Program-made: the position numbers and the translations under genes | Notes under the pieces: generated by a model | The model's input: only the letters and a program-made list of their open reading frames with translations | What the model was told of the DNA's origin: nothing | Databases searched by the model: none | Source of the DNA: Ornithodoros turicata | Lineage: Eukaryota; Arthropoda; Arachnida; Ixodida; Argasidae | Direction: 5' to 3' | Assembly (NCBI RefSeq): GCF_037126465.1 | Contig: NC_088202.1 | Location: forward strand, 123,890,123 to 123,954,122 | Length of the DNA: 64,000 bases | Shown here: one piece after another, positions 33,811-44,950 of the stretch | Layout: every line of letters starts with the position of its first letter | Numbering within the stretch: the first letter of the stretch is position 1

Positions 33811-35150
33811 ATCTTCAGCAGCTCGCTTGCTTCCTAGCCATTTTTTCATCGGAATTTGTTGAGTTTGTGTGGTAAATAGTGATGTCGGACTTTTAAACAT
33901 GGCATATCACCGTTCGAAGCAATCGAGCATTGTCATTGGTTTTCCTTTTTTCGCGAACGTGAATTTGGGTTCCGGAAAAGACGGTTGCCCATTGCGTGGG
34001 CGGAAATAATTGTGCAGCAGTCGCTTGATCGATTTTTCTTATTGGTTCACGTGGAGCGTTGACGAAAAAAAAAGAAAATAATAAGATAAACATAAAAATA
34101 AATCGATCAATAAAAGAAAGAGAAGAACAAAGAGAGCTGCAGTTCTAAATGCAGTTATCCTGAGGAACATTTATCTGTGTGTAATCCGCTTGATCGCTGT
34201 TTCAACATTACGAACATTACAGGGCAGTCCTGTTGAACGTCACTGGAATGTTTGTAAAGTCGGCCTTCCACTAATCGTAAATACGACAGATTCTCGTAAG
34301 CCTTATGAGACAGTTGACTGAGTAAGCACAAACCCGAAACGTCAAAATCGGGCAAATTGATGTTTCATGTGAAGCTAATAAACTCATCTCAATTCTCTAT
34401 ACGCGCACCGAAAAAAGAAGACGGTTGTTGGTCTCTGGTTGTTGGCGACAATGCCTCAGGCTCAGGCAATAATCCCTTTACGAGCAGCTAAGTAAGCTTT
34501 TGTTCTGGTCTCCAAGGTCATGCCCTAAGTCAGCGGTCCGGGAAAGTACAGAGGACAGAGGAGCCAACAGGACGGTCAGGTGCGCACGCGCACGCTTGCT
34601 CGGCGGAAGAATACGATCCGCGCGGTTTTGCTGTCGCGTCACCAGATGGCAACACAGAATGACGCCGTTCACGGGGCTTTGAGTGGGCGATTTTGCGTAC
34701 TCACGTTTCATGCTTTTTTATAAAAACTATAAGTGGTAGACATATAAATTTGATGTCTATCGATTCCTGAAATAATTCCAGAGAGAGTAATGGAAAAGTT
34801 TTTTTCGAAATGGCTATAGAAGTTTAATAAAACCTTTTCAAAGAGGGAGGAGAAAAATTGTGTATTTTTTTCGCATTCGTGACGTCGCCGTAAAATACAT
34901 ACGACATATATGAGAAATCCTGTCGTGTAATTCTCTTCATCTCGTCTTCCTCTTTGTGATGAAAGCACCCGCGTCAAAATCTGCGCGGCGGTTACCGAGA
35001 GAAAGCATAAAAACTGTCCCATAGGAAATACATTGGGACGGAGAGCTGGTATGCCCTCTTAAGGGTGACTATGTCGAAAAGTGATACACTTGTTTCGTCT
35101 CTATGACTATTAAAAGTTGGTCGGGCCGGAAACTTATGGAACCACCCTCG

Positions 35151-35300
35151 TATATGAATATGGCATTCTGCAAATTTATTCCCGTGGTCACCAACCAGAC
35201 CAAGCTTTAACCGTTTTCATGTTATATGTTTCATGTACAATATACATGTTTCATGGCTTTCTGTTAATTCATATGAATCACCAACCAATCCTTTTTCATG
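35151..35300 (-). pseudogene. Penelope-like element, portion upstream of the mariner
   Basis: On the minus strand this DNA reads NLQNAIFI directly into the GIY-YIG start on the other side of the mariner. The matching part of the 19.1 kb copy (AACAAATTTGCAGACTG) supports it. Further upstream coding sequence is too decayed to follow, so the right limit is a guess. Confidence 0.6.
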
Positions 35301-37150
35301 TTACGTCAATATGCTTGCATATGTGGAGAACTGAAAGGTATATGCTACGTGTGAATATGAATGTCAGCAGACTGGACGGCGGGAAAGGTCTTTCACGATA
35401 CGGCTGAACAAACACCGTCCTTAAGCCCATTTCTTTGAGTGTGGAAGGGGATGACGTGAACGAGACGGTTACAAAAAGAGGTTCATGAAAGCGGTTCCAC
35501 TTCCAAACCAGACTTTTAAGAGAAAAGTTACATCGAGGTTGAAATTGATTCATGGAGTACTTGCGAGGGATTCGAAGTGATTTTGCAACTTGCCTTATCA
35601 AATCTAACGCATTATATATTTGCGAATAAATCCAGTCTACCACTGTGTGTTATTATTCCACAACTCAGGCGCAAAAATATTTGTAGTTACGAGTAGCATT
35701 TGAAACAATTTCCAGTGGCAAACCTTCGCAACATAGCTTTCAGGGTCGTTTCTGGCGAAAACAGTTTTTCACGAAGCACTTGTGACAGAAAACATTCTTC
35801 ACTTGCGAAAGTGAAAACGAAGCTGCCTACTTCAAGCACTGTCGTTCACTGGCAATCACAAAACATAATCTGCGCACTAACGAAGAAGTGTTTTAGCCAA
35901 CATTCGCAGGACGACGGGTATGAGTGTACAAATGTAGTCACTTCTTCGCATACTGTCGTCGTAGAGTTACGCTGGGCACCTTCTTCTACATCATCCAAAG
36001 CAGCCTCAGCTGGCTGGCGAGCATCACAATAATTAACGAACATCACAGTCTACAGACAAGACTGGACAGAACACACAGGATCGTACGTCCGCAGTGATTG
36101 GGGGGGGGGGGGGGGTCGAGTAGCTTGCCGTTGTTGGCCGCACTCAAATAGGCATCGTCACGACTACAGCCAAAAAAAGGAAAGTGGGAGAGGGGAAGTG
36201 ATTGGAAATACCAAGCGCATTCTTTTCACTTGCACTGGACTGCACTACCTTGGATTCCACGCAAGACGGGTTTTCGGGAGCTGCACTTTCCAGCTGAAAG
36301 GAACTTTACCAGTAAAGCCTTTCTTTTCAACAGGAAAGTGCAGCACGCCAATAACCCAGTTCAGATCTGGTGCAGGAGGTGCAAGCGAAAAGAATGCGGT
36401 GGTGGTGGTGGTGGACGTTGAAAGGGCTTGAAAAGAATGCACCTACCATGAACACATCCACACACCCATTGAGGAGCGACGGCAGCCATAACTCACGCTG
36501 GATTGGATACGGATTGAAGTGGCTATTTTGAGAAATAGCATGCAAGCTGCACATTGTTTGCAGATAATTCCTACTTCGGTACAAATCTAGGTGGCAGATT
36601 TTGCGATGTTGGCAACAACCGTCCCACAAAATGGCGATCCCCGTTGTTTTACGCGAGGAATGGGCCGAAATACATGGCAATATGGCGACTTTGATCCATC
36701 TGCTCGTATGGTTATCGTGGGGTGTGGATGGCATGCTGGTTCCTGCATCCTCTTTCTCTCTCTCTCTTCTCATTGCTTTCATGGCCCACTGACTTAGGGC
36801 ATGGCCTTGGAGGCCAGTACAAAAGGTTGCTTAGCTGCTCGTAAAGGGATTATCCTAGTGTTTCGAGGACGCGACGACAGCGCCCCGAGCCACCCAAGCG
36901 GCGGGGAGGTGCGAAGCGGCACTGAAGGCGAATCCGCTCTCTCCTGCTGCCGATGCAGCCGCTTTTGATTTTTTTCGGCTTTTGGAATGACCAGTACGTT
37001 TCGGGTACCCCAAATCGGCATGGGTCATATTGCTGCGCGTTGGCAGCTCCGAGAACCAAGGGAAGTATGAGGTTTTATTGTTTCCCTACCCGGCTGTACA
37101 AGCGCGGCCGCAGGCAACGCTGGATATACGTCATTTGGCGCGCCAACGAA
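35301..37150. other. Non-coding stretch with repeat fragments
   Basis: No gene was recognised. A poly(G) run lies at 36099-36115. About 36787-36860 is an inverted match to 34470-34530 inside the TTAA element (CTTTACGAGCAGCTAAG, then GCATGCCCTAAGTCAG-like sequence), so a repeat end is present here. Confidence 0.5.
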
Positions 37151-37158
37151 GTATGATC

Positions 37159-38128
37159 CAGGGATGGGCAGTACTTAAATACATTGTAATTAAAATACTA
37201 TTTAAAATATAAATACATATATTTATATTTTGTATTTAAATACATACTCGAAAAATGTATTTATAATTTTATTTAAATACCAATTTTGGGGTAGTTATTC
37301 TTGTAAATACTTTTTAAATATTCCTAAATACAGTACAAAGGGTGTTTGCTCTAACGTGCCCAGATATTCTATTTAAAGCGAGCGATAAAAGAGAAACCAG
37401 CGCTAGTTTTCAGCTACTTGACTAAGAAACAGGAGCTACTAGTGAAGCAGTACCTGTTTCTTACTCAAGTAGCAAAAAAGTACCACTTGCTTTCCTTTTA
37501 TCGCTCGCTTTAAATATAATTTCTGGACACGTTAGAGCAAACACCCTGTATACTGACTCATATCTTTCCCTCCTCCTTGCTTTTGACCTTTCGGGAAGAA
37601 GGGCATGTTTGGTGCGCAGTTATGCTGTGTTTGCGCTAGCATGCGCATGCGACAAACCATTTTAGATGGCAAGTTTTTCACTGTTGTTGCGGACAACGGT
37701 CGCGGTTACCCAATTACCTTGTTGTACGAAGCACCTTCGTCAAATTTAATTCAAGCATTTTTTCATCGGCACTTGTGGAGATGCTGTTCGCCTTTACGAA
37801 TTTGATTGTACGGCCGAACAGAATATGCCTAAATGATGCTGTCTTCGAGAAACTTCTAACATTAAAATTGCCATGAAAATCTAACAATTAAATGCTATTG
37901 TTCGTTGCTGATTTGTCGTTATGATCATCGTTATTTCTTGTAATTCCAGATGACATTTTCCTCACAGTATTTATGGTAGTAGTTACGGTATTTAAATACT
38001 GTATTTATATTTTGTATTGAGATACCCATGTTGAAAAGTATTTATGAAGAGTATTTCAATACCCCTTTCAACAAAGTATTTTGTATTTATATTTAAATAT
38101 TAAAAAAATGTATTTATGCCCATCCCTG
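37159..38128. mobile_element. Non-autonomous hAT-like element (970 bp)
   Basis: The ends are CAGGGATGGGCA at the left and TGCCCATCCCTG at the right, with a perfect 8 bp duplication GTATGATC (37151-37158 and 38129-38136). Both subterminal regions are built of TATTTAAATAC-type repeats. A TA-flanked MITE is nested inside (37336-37548). No transposase is encoded. Confidence 0.92.
37336..37548. mobile_element. TA-flanked foldback MITE nested in the hAT-like element
   Basis: Inverted arms of about 55 bp (GGGTGTTTGCTCTAACGTG, then TTTAAAGCGAGCGATAAAAG) surround a second internal inversion (AAACAGGAGCTACT against AGTACCTGTTTCTTACT). TA is duplicated at 37334-37335 and 37549-37550. The end AGGGTGTTTG/ACACCCTG is close to that of the larger foldback elements in this window. 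Confidence 0.75.
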
Positions 38129-38136
38129 GTATGATC

Positions 38137-38984
38137 TATCCTGCAAATTCTACTCATGTTATACATGCGTCCTGTTTTACAGTAAATGTGAACGTCCTCA
38201 TTTCCGCAATCTGCATATCATTTATCTAACTACGTTGTATCAAAAGCATCGAGGTAAAATTTTTGTACACACGTCATCTGCTGTGCATAATGTTTGCACA
38301 CCAGTTTCATCGTAGCAGAAGATAACTGGTGTTGAAAACAATAAGACTTCTGTTAGTTCCTTTCGAGATTGGGATGGATCCCCGCCACTGTGGCGAATCG
38401 GTGACAGACGCAAATTCGCGCCGATTGAGGAATATCGCCAATGCAGCATCGTGTTTACATTTGCCGGCCGCTCCCACTTTACACCCGCAGTGTCCCTTCA
38501 TGGGTTTGTGGTTTTCGGCATTTACTTTCAATCGAATTCAGGGCGTGTTTATCGACAATGTTTATCGACAACATCGCTCTCCTGATTTGAAATTCAATTC
38601 AATGGATAACATAAAATTCATATAATTCGCTGCACTAGTTCGCTAGTGATATTGGATGCTAAAATTTTTGTGCAGTTGACCAGACACGGTTTTTGCAGTT
38701 GTCCTCTGCATGTTTTCTGTGTCGATGTTTATGTACAATGAAAGCTGTACACCCATTCCTTCATTGTTTCATAGCCCGTACAACTCCGCTCTGCTGAGTT
38801 GTACGGGCTGTTGAGGAGATAGGATATTCGATATAGGAGCACCACTCAGCGAGCGTCATCCAAAGATGTCATTTATTCATTTGACTGATTTATTTGCCAA
38901 AAATGTTTATTATTTGAGATCAGTTATTACTTGAAAAAGGGTTGGGAATTAGGGATGAAAGACATGTATGTATGTAGAGCCACA
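38137..38984 (-). pseudogene. Region with a SWIM-type zinc-finger fragment
   Basis: On the minus strand at about 38400-38530 an open frame contains KPMKGHCGCKVGAAGKCKHD followed by AALAIFLN. This has the CxC...CxH spacing of SWIM zinc fingers, as in transposon-associated and nuclease-linked proteins common in tick genomes. Further on, DSPQWRG resembles the motif that often follows. No ATG-started full gene is visible and the rest of the stretch is non-coding, so I take it as a fragment. Confidence 0.5.
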
Positions 38985-39388
38985 TTTTTGGCGGCTTAGG
39001 CTTAGCGGGGCGGACGCGACGGAACAGCATGTTGGTTAGTTTATTATTAGATTAGTAAAATTTCGGTGATTGCATTTTCATGTTTAGATTAGACTAAATG
39101 CGCTTTGACAGTTTCCCGCGCACAACTGTGCATTTTATATCATTTTATAGTGCATTATATAGAAATATAGTAGTGTATTTTTAAACGGGGATTTCGATCA
39201 CTTTATTTTGTGGTACGCCCAATTTTTCGATACCGGTTCACTGGACTTTCTATCTTTTGACACTTCTTCCTGGTTGCGCCTGGGATGACCCAAAACTTGT
39301 ATCCCTATGTTTTTGCACCGCGAACAAAGGGGGGCCTACTGACAAAGATAAGGAAAAGCTCCGGGTCAATGGGGATTCTCTGCTGAAC

Positions 39389-40770
39389 GAGGGGTGCCGG
39401 AACAGGGAGAGCAGGGGGAGCGACGGCTCCCCCAGTGTCAGCCTAGCGTCGTAATCTTCTACGGTCTAACGGAATGACACGTGCTTGTGTTCTTTTGGCG
39501 GCCATAAATTTAGAGAGCAATAAACAGAGATCCTACCACTGTCACTGTGAGAAGAGCTACATGCCAATGGTGTCAGGTTCACAGGGTTCTGGAGTTGACC
39601 ATGGAAAGGTTTGTGGTACAAAGTGGACTGTCGAAGCTTCGAAGTGCAATACACCAGTCAGAAAGTGTGTAATGGGGGGCGCGAGCATTACCAGACTCAA
39701 TTCACGTGGTGCGGTGGGGGGGGGGGGGGGGGTCAGAGGCGCAATCGGGAATCGCGAAAGGCACGCAAGACACCAGACATCTGGGGGAAATAAGGATACA
39801 AAGAAACCGCCCGGTTGAAGACAGAGGGTTGTTATAATGGCGGTTTGCGCGGCGCAGCCACAGATTTCAGTCGGTTGTGGCCAGGGTGCCCACTTCGAGC
39901 TGGCGTATAAGACCTGTAGTACGACAAGTGCGATGAACTGAGACGAAACTTCGCACCGGTGTTGTGTTCATGTGTCAGCAGTGGCAACGTCGAGGGAGCA
40001 CCATCAAGTCCTCGACTGCAGCAGCGTTACAGGATTATTAAATGCCATAGACGTCGGAGAAGGCCACACCTCTGGAAAGTGATAGGTATCGTAGCTTGTT
40101 TCTTGTCTGATGTATATTATGTATATGTTCACCCGTCATAGTAAAATATTCTATCTGTTAACCTGATTGGTGGCTGCTCGCTTTTCACCGTACCGATGTC
40201 CAAAATTACCCGCTGTTTTCATTTTTATTTTATTTATTTTATCATTTATCCGGCTTTTATTATTGAGTCCCCCTGGAGTTAAAACGACAGCGTGACACCT
40301 AGTCAAAAGGCTGGGTGTCAAACGGACACATTCTTGCTGAGCTCCAGACCGGCCCAGGAAAGTCTGGTTTATTCGCAGAAGGCTTGCGGATCAGACGATA
40401 TTCGCTTCCAGTCTCGGCACACGTACATGCCGCGACGGCGATTCCCGGGGACAAGTCCCCGAACTTCTAAGAAGAGGTCCTCGAAGAGGTCTAGGCACTG
40501 CGCAGAAGTAAAAAAAGCCGCACGCACTGAACTTATACCAACTAACCCACCACCAAGCGCTATTTAATTAGAATACTTCTGCAATGTTATTTTAGATCTA
40601 CTGTACAAATATGCCATGTCATTTGTTAGGTGCACGTTTACAGTTCGGGCAGCAACCCTGTATAACGCAAGCATGAGCCTTCAAGGAAAATAGGTGATGA
40701 TGATCATGATAATGTTTAAGGTAGTCCGTTTTTTCGCTCCCCCAGTAGAAAAATAGTTCCGACGCCACTG
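39389..40770. mobile_element. Non-autonomous hAT-like element (1.38 kb)
   Basis: The ends are GAGGGGTGCCGGAAC at the left and GTTCCGACGCCACTG at the right. The flanking duplications TGCTGAAC (39381-39388) and CGCTGAAC (40771-40778) differ at one base. The left arm copy at 33.35 kb keeps the empty site (complement AACTGAAC between the same flanks), which confirms the insertion. No transposase was recognised. An open frame at 40292-40567 has no known domain. Confidence 0.82.
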
Positions 40771-41679
40771 CGCTGAACTACTGAGTTTACGCTAAACGAA
40801 AGGTATGGTGTAATGTGAAGTATACCCTGTGAAAACCAAGGAGTGTCTGAAAATATAGTAATGAAGTTTCCGGGTAATAATCAGCGCATTATGAGAGGGA
40901 ATTTGCGCTCCGAGACCTTCTCGCGCGTGAAGTTCATTTCATTTTATCTTGTTCGTTTATACATAAAGACGGAGTTCATGGAGTTTTAGGAGCTTCCTTC
41001 TTCTCCTTTTCTCTCTCTTTCTTTTCTTTTTTTGAATAGCTGTTGCTAAATGCAGTGCTTTTAGTTAGACTGATTGAGTGTAAGTATTGAGCCTATCAAA
41101 AGGCCGAAAGCTCATAACGCTGAACTATCAGAAGGCCGAAAATCAGAAGACTGAAACTGGAAAGGCCAAAGAGACATAGGATGGACACCCCAGTGGATGA
41201 CCACAGAATGGGATGGTCCAGCTTATGAAAAAAGTTTTGTGGCTCTTGTATTACAAATCAAATAACTGGAATGCATAGCATTTGGTGCTTGGAAATAGGC
41301 TAGCCAGAGAAGAAAAAAAAAGAAACAATAATCTGTATCATGTTTACTACGAAAAGAATGTGTGGTGGTAAAGTGCGGATAATTGTGCACTAAGACTATA
41401 AGAAGCACTATAAGAACAAGAATCCACTATAAGAAGAAAGAAACAAAATAAGAATATCCCAGCCATGTGCGCACGTTGTATCAACAAACGTGAAAATTGA
41501 TTGCAGTGTATATTCTCTTCGCGAAATCATAAGTGGAAGTGGCCGAAGCATTCCAAGCAAAAACCCTTAGTAAGTGGTTAGGTATTTTAGTAGTTATTTT
41601 GAGTCCGAGGACTTCAAGACCGGCAATATCGCAACCGGGGAATCTCGCAACAATTCTACGTGAGCCAAAAGTGGATGTT

Positions 41680-41900
41680 TCTCAGGAGACATTTTTTCCG
41701 GGGACATTTCTTCCAGGGGACATTTCTTCCGGGAACATTTTTTCCGGTTCCCACCCACAGCTGTGCACGCCCGCTACGCTACGCATTAGCACCGTTTGAC
41801 GAAAACTACCTTTCATGATACTCTTCTTGCGGAGACGATTTCTCCGGACGACATTTTTTCCTGGGGACGGTTCTTCCTGAGGACATTTTTTCCGGAGACG
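41680..41900. repeat. Short repeats of a GGGGACATTTTTTCC type
   Basis: GGGACATTTCTTCC-like units recur about seven times between 41690 and 41895 with variable spacing, forming a diverged tandem array of about 15-18 bp units. Confidence 0.55.
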
Positions 41901-41940
41901 AAAATCTGGCCTCTCGGGCGAGCTTTGATTATATGAAATG

Positions 41941-42168
41941 GTGACCCGGGTTCGAATCCTGTCACCGGCTGTGCTGTCTGAGGTTTTCCCTGGGTTTTCC
42001 GAAGACTTTCCAGACGAATGTCGGCGCAGTTCCCCCTGAAGTCGGCCCATGACGCATACTAACCTCCCTGTCCCCCACTCCTTCCTGCTGTCCTCTCTCC
42101 ATCTGTCCACGTCTGTACGCCGCTCATAGCCACAGTTGCTTCGCGGCGCTAACACGGAATAAAAAAAA
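41941..42168 (+). mobile_element. 5'-truncated SINE with a 14 bp target duplication
   Basis: It starts inside the tRNA-like head at the B box (CCGGGTTCGAATCC). It continues with GGTTTTCCCTGGGTTTTCC and CACTCCTTCCTGCTGTCC and ends in AATAAAAAAAA. Perfect direct repeats GATTATATGAAATG flank it (41927-41940 and 42169-42182), the signature of LINE-driven target-primed insertion. It is the same family as 4822-5075. Confidence 0.88.
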
Positions 42169-42850
42169 GATTATATGAAATGACTTCTCCGTGCTCATTC
42201 CTTCAGTTGGCAATTAGCGCTCAGATTCATCTCTTGAAACCCCCATTTTGTACTTCCATGTGTGTCTGTGTTAACCTACAAGAATAGTGATTTCGCCTAA
42301 AATACGCATAAATTTGGCTCACATTGTGTCTAGTTCTTCAGCTTTTTCCTCCACCGAATTCCACATTTTCAAGTTTGGATTGAATTAGCTGAGACCTCAG
42401 CATCCAACACAAGGAAATCTAGGGGAAAGAAAATACACATCAGAAGTTATTCTAAAAAAAAGCATAAATTTTCTTGTCCCACATGATAACGAGGTCGAAG
42501 TGCACTTTTTCCTACACTCAAATAAGAACCTCGTTGTCAGGTGACCATTGTTATTATTGTTTTACTCTGTGTCCTTTTATTTTTTGTCGAATCGTTTTTC
42601 TTGGCGTCCAGGAACAAACAATAATGAACAGTCTCTCTTAGGAATATCACGACTCCCGGAGTCCCGCTGCGAGGTCTCGTCGCTCGACTTTTCCATGTCT
42701 CCCTTGGTTGGTGTCGACCCGAAGCCTTTATCATCCTTCCTCGTTTTTATGGTTTGGCACACTAGCACACCAAGCCGAAACGAAAGGAAGTCCCCTGTCA
42801 CTGGGGATTGTCGACTGGCATCATTTTTCTGGGCTGGTGTAATGTGAAAG

Positions 42851-43168
42851 AAATAGAAGGGAAAACAGGGTGAAAGGATGGGGGAATATGTTTATTAAGA
42901 AAAAAGAAAGGTAAGGTCAGCCAGACGGAGGTCGGCTTGCTATTCCAAAAAAATGGTGGGGAAGAAAAAGAGGAAAAGGAAAAGAAGAAAAGAAAATGAA
43001 AAGAAGAAAAGAAAATGAAATGAGCCTTTCAAATATGTTACTGTAATCGGTAATGTTACTGTAATATGTTACTCTACTGTTTTCGGATATTAATAAGCAT
43101 ATACTGAATATACGGGCTATACACTGGCTATACGGGTTATAATATACGGATTATACACTGAAGAGCTG
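42851..43168. other. Spacer with a purine-rich tract
   Basis: No gene. It includes GGAATATGTTTATTAAGAAA (about 42880), also found at 57983, the antisense 3' end of a LINE or SINE family. An AGAAAAGAAAATG tract follows. Confidence 0.5.
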
Positions 43169-43745
43169 CCAACCTAATATTTTTTTTTTTTGCGGAAATA
43201 GGTGCCTCATGGTCATATTGGTCATTTTACTCAGTACATCACCTGTAACGCGACGACAACTACTGAAATAAATTGGCCGAAAATCCGCGGAAATGAGTCC
43301 TTGGTTCCGCCTCTTTTTTGTCGGCTCTAGTTTGAGCGCCAAAGTGCGACGAAAGGAGGTCACATTGACAGGCCATACGAGGGGGAGAGGGTTAGAATCC
43401 CAACAAACACGCGCGCAGCGAGTGCAGGAATCCGAGCTATTTTATAAAGACGAGGTCACCCGACGTTTTCACAGGCACGCAAGGAAATCAATTTCAAATA
43501 AAACAAGAGGCGAAGCCAAGGACTTGTTTCTGCAGAGTGTCGGCGAATTTATTTCAGCAATTGTCGTTGCGTTACAGGTGCTACACTTGCTGTACTGAGT
43601 AAAATGACCAAGAGGAACCCGTTTGCAAAGAAAACGTTAGGTAATTGACTTGAGAAATTTCGGAGTTCAATTCAAAAAATTAAATTTCCTCCAATTAAAT
43701 TAAATATAAATGGTACCATTATCTGATAAATGTTCCTGGCAGAAG
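43169..43745. mobile_element. Foldback element, near-complete palindrome
   Basis: Left arm 43169-43400 (GCGGAAATAGG, GTCATTTTACTCAGTAC, AAATTGGCCGAAAATCCGCG) and right arm about 43505-43745 are inverted. Both are related to the arms of the 3.3 kb foldback at 48992-52274. The outermost ends present there are missing here, so this copy is truncated on both sides. Confidence 0.7.
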
Positions 43746-44519
43746 AGATCGTTAGTTAGTTAGTTCATAAATTAGTGTAGACGAAGGATGTGTAGAGCTG
43801 CAGGCGCCCCAAGGGACAGCCACCCTGCTCAAGCTCCCCGTCCAGCTTATGTACTACTACTACTTCCCAGTTATGAGATACGATCCAAGGTTCCTTGCAT
43901 TGTTGTTTTGCTCGTACATCATCGTGTATTCCATTACCACGGGCACATGAATTCAATATGCTCACGCAGCAGCTCACTTGTGAGCTACTCTGGATGCTTT
44001 CATAGTTTCTCTAATCGGTAATCACCTCACACCCTTCGCCCTCCCGTTGATTAAGCACATCAAAACCCGCGTCCTGGATTTCGAGATGGGGGGGGGGGGG
44101 GGGGCAAGTATAAACCTTTTCTTTTAGAAAACCGTCCTAATGCGAAATTTTCTTTGTGGTGTAGGCGTGTCAATGCGCTAGGTGCACTGTTGATCCTTCT
44201 GAATACTGTGATGAAATCACGCGAATATTTCATGACAATATGACCAAACACTTTTAATATCTGCAACAGGAGCCAGAGCGTTTCAATATGCCCCATGCTT
44301 GGGGCACATATAGCAACAGCCTACGGGTATGTTCAAACAAATGGGTATTACATAAGGCAGGAATCAGGGATTTACCGTGCCCATTTTCCTTCCTCTATCG
44401 CATCAACATCACATCACATGGTAAACGTATAACAGGTCTGTGTTAGCACAATCCCAATGTGACCAGCCTTTGCAAACTCTGCACAGGACCTACTCCCGCT
44501 TCGGTTCGTACTTCCCATG
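43746..44519. other. Non-coding spacer
   Basis: No gene was recognised. A poly(G) run lies at 44088-44104 and a (CATCA)n patch at 44403-44418. Confidence 0.5.
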
Positions 44520-44950
44520 TCACACCAGACAGTAACGTTCCTTGAAGTCATCCACAACAGTATTTTGGCGCCGATTATTCATGGACGTCCTAGCTAGGCT
44601 TTGCTCTGCTCAATGTTTGTTGTGTCTTGCTTTCCTCTGCGATGTACATACCGCTTTTACGGTTTCAAGTTGAAGCACCAACCTTCCCGAACCGTATACT
44701 CTTCGGATCCCTTAACCAGCTGGACTCTCGCCCTCTCTCTCTCACACAAATTTGCTTGGTCCCTGGCCACATCCAGTCCACCAACGCTCTGCCCTTAAAG
44801 CTCTGTTCACCTTTCTGGATACAAGAGGACTTATTGTGATGGGGCTCACTAATTTCATTCCCCGCATCACCACCAGCAATGGGGTAGAGTATCGCCTCTC
44901 GCGATGAAACTCTCCGTTCATCATCTTCTAATAAAGTCGTTGTTGTTTGC
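44520..44950 (+). pseudogene. LINE (I-type) C-terminal fragment and 3' end
   Basis: Across a frameshift it encodes the GPW..P.HQ..ALKAL.TFLD signature (SALKALFTFLDTRGL) shared with the LINE tails at 8.9, 52.7 and 57.5 kb. It ends in a 3' UTR with CTAATAAAGTCGTTGTTGTT (about 44928-44947). It is truncated at the 5' end. Confidence 0.65.

Larger units (their letters stand above)
29340..35058. mobile_element. TTAA-target DNA element, 5.7 kb, non-autonomous
   Basis: It is flanked by the duplicated target TTAA (29336-29339 and 35059-35062). The inverted ends are GAGGCCATACCAGTCGGGGA at the left and GAGGGCATACCAGCTCTCCG (complement) at the right. TTAA duplication is the hallmark of piggyBac-type transposition, but no piggyBac transposase is present, so that assignment rests on the target alone. 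Excision in silico restores the mariner reading frame (GAA GTT AAG GGT GAC). The interior is a patchwork: a tRNA-like SINE head, direct repeats, a small inverted-repeat element, hairpins and blocks that recur inverted at 38985-42850. Confidence 0.82.
28303..35084 (+). pseudogene. Mariner transposase pseudogene, split by insertion
   Basis: It starts at ATG 28303 with MEKIEYRAVIKFL. The N-terminal helix-turn-helix region includes DWAKQFRLGRESIEDYPRDG, as in mariner transposases. The frame shifts at about 28585-28600 and again before 28830. The first catalytic Asp is followed at once by an amber stop (GTGGATTAG, about 28779). The second motif reads QENAPIHT, with Glu replacing the usual Asp. A TAG precedes SPDLTPSDYF, which carries the third Asp. 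The last codons (GDYVEK then TGA, 35063-35084) lie beyond the TTAA insertion and rejoin in frame with IEVK at 29327-29339. The gene cannot make active transposase. Confidence 0.9.
28125..35150 (+). mobile_element. Mariner transposon interrupted by a TTAA element
   Basis: The terminal inverted repeats are 30 bp and perfect. Both begin CGAGGGTGGTTCCATAAGTT and continue to GGCCCGA (28125-28154 and 35121-35150). They are flanked by the TA duplication (28123-28124 and 35151-35152). Without the 5.7 kb insertion and its 4 bp duplication the element is about 1303 bp, the normal mariner size. It sits in the GIY-YIG region of an antisense Penelope-like element. Confidence 0.92.
38985..42850. repeat. 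Inverted repeat arm, right
   Basis: This is the reverse-complement counterpart of 31020-33650, with the same block order reversed. It is lengthened by a hAT-like insertion (39389-40770) and by about 1.1 kb (41330-42440) not found in the left arm, which includes a SINE. It lies outside the mariner, so it is a second genomic copy of the repeat and not part of the same TTAA element. Confidence 0.7.

Noticed and set aside
28125..35150. A single 7 kb composite transposon
   Set aside because: The internal TTAA duplication and restoration of the mariner frame on excision show two separate elements.
36327..36782. 151-codon minus-strand open frame
   Set aside because: It contains low-complexity His/Thr runs from a (GTG)n repeat and no domain.
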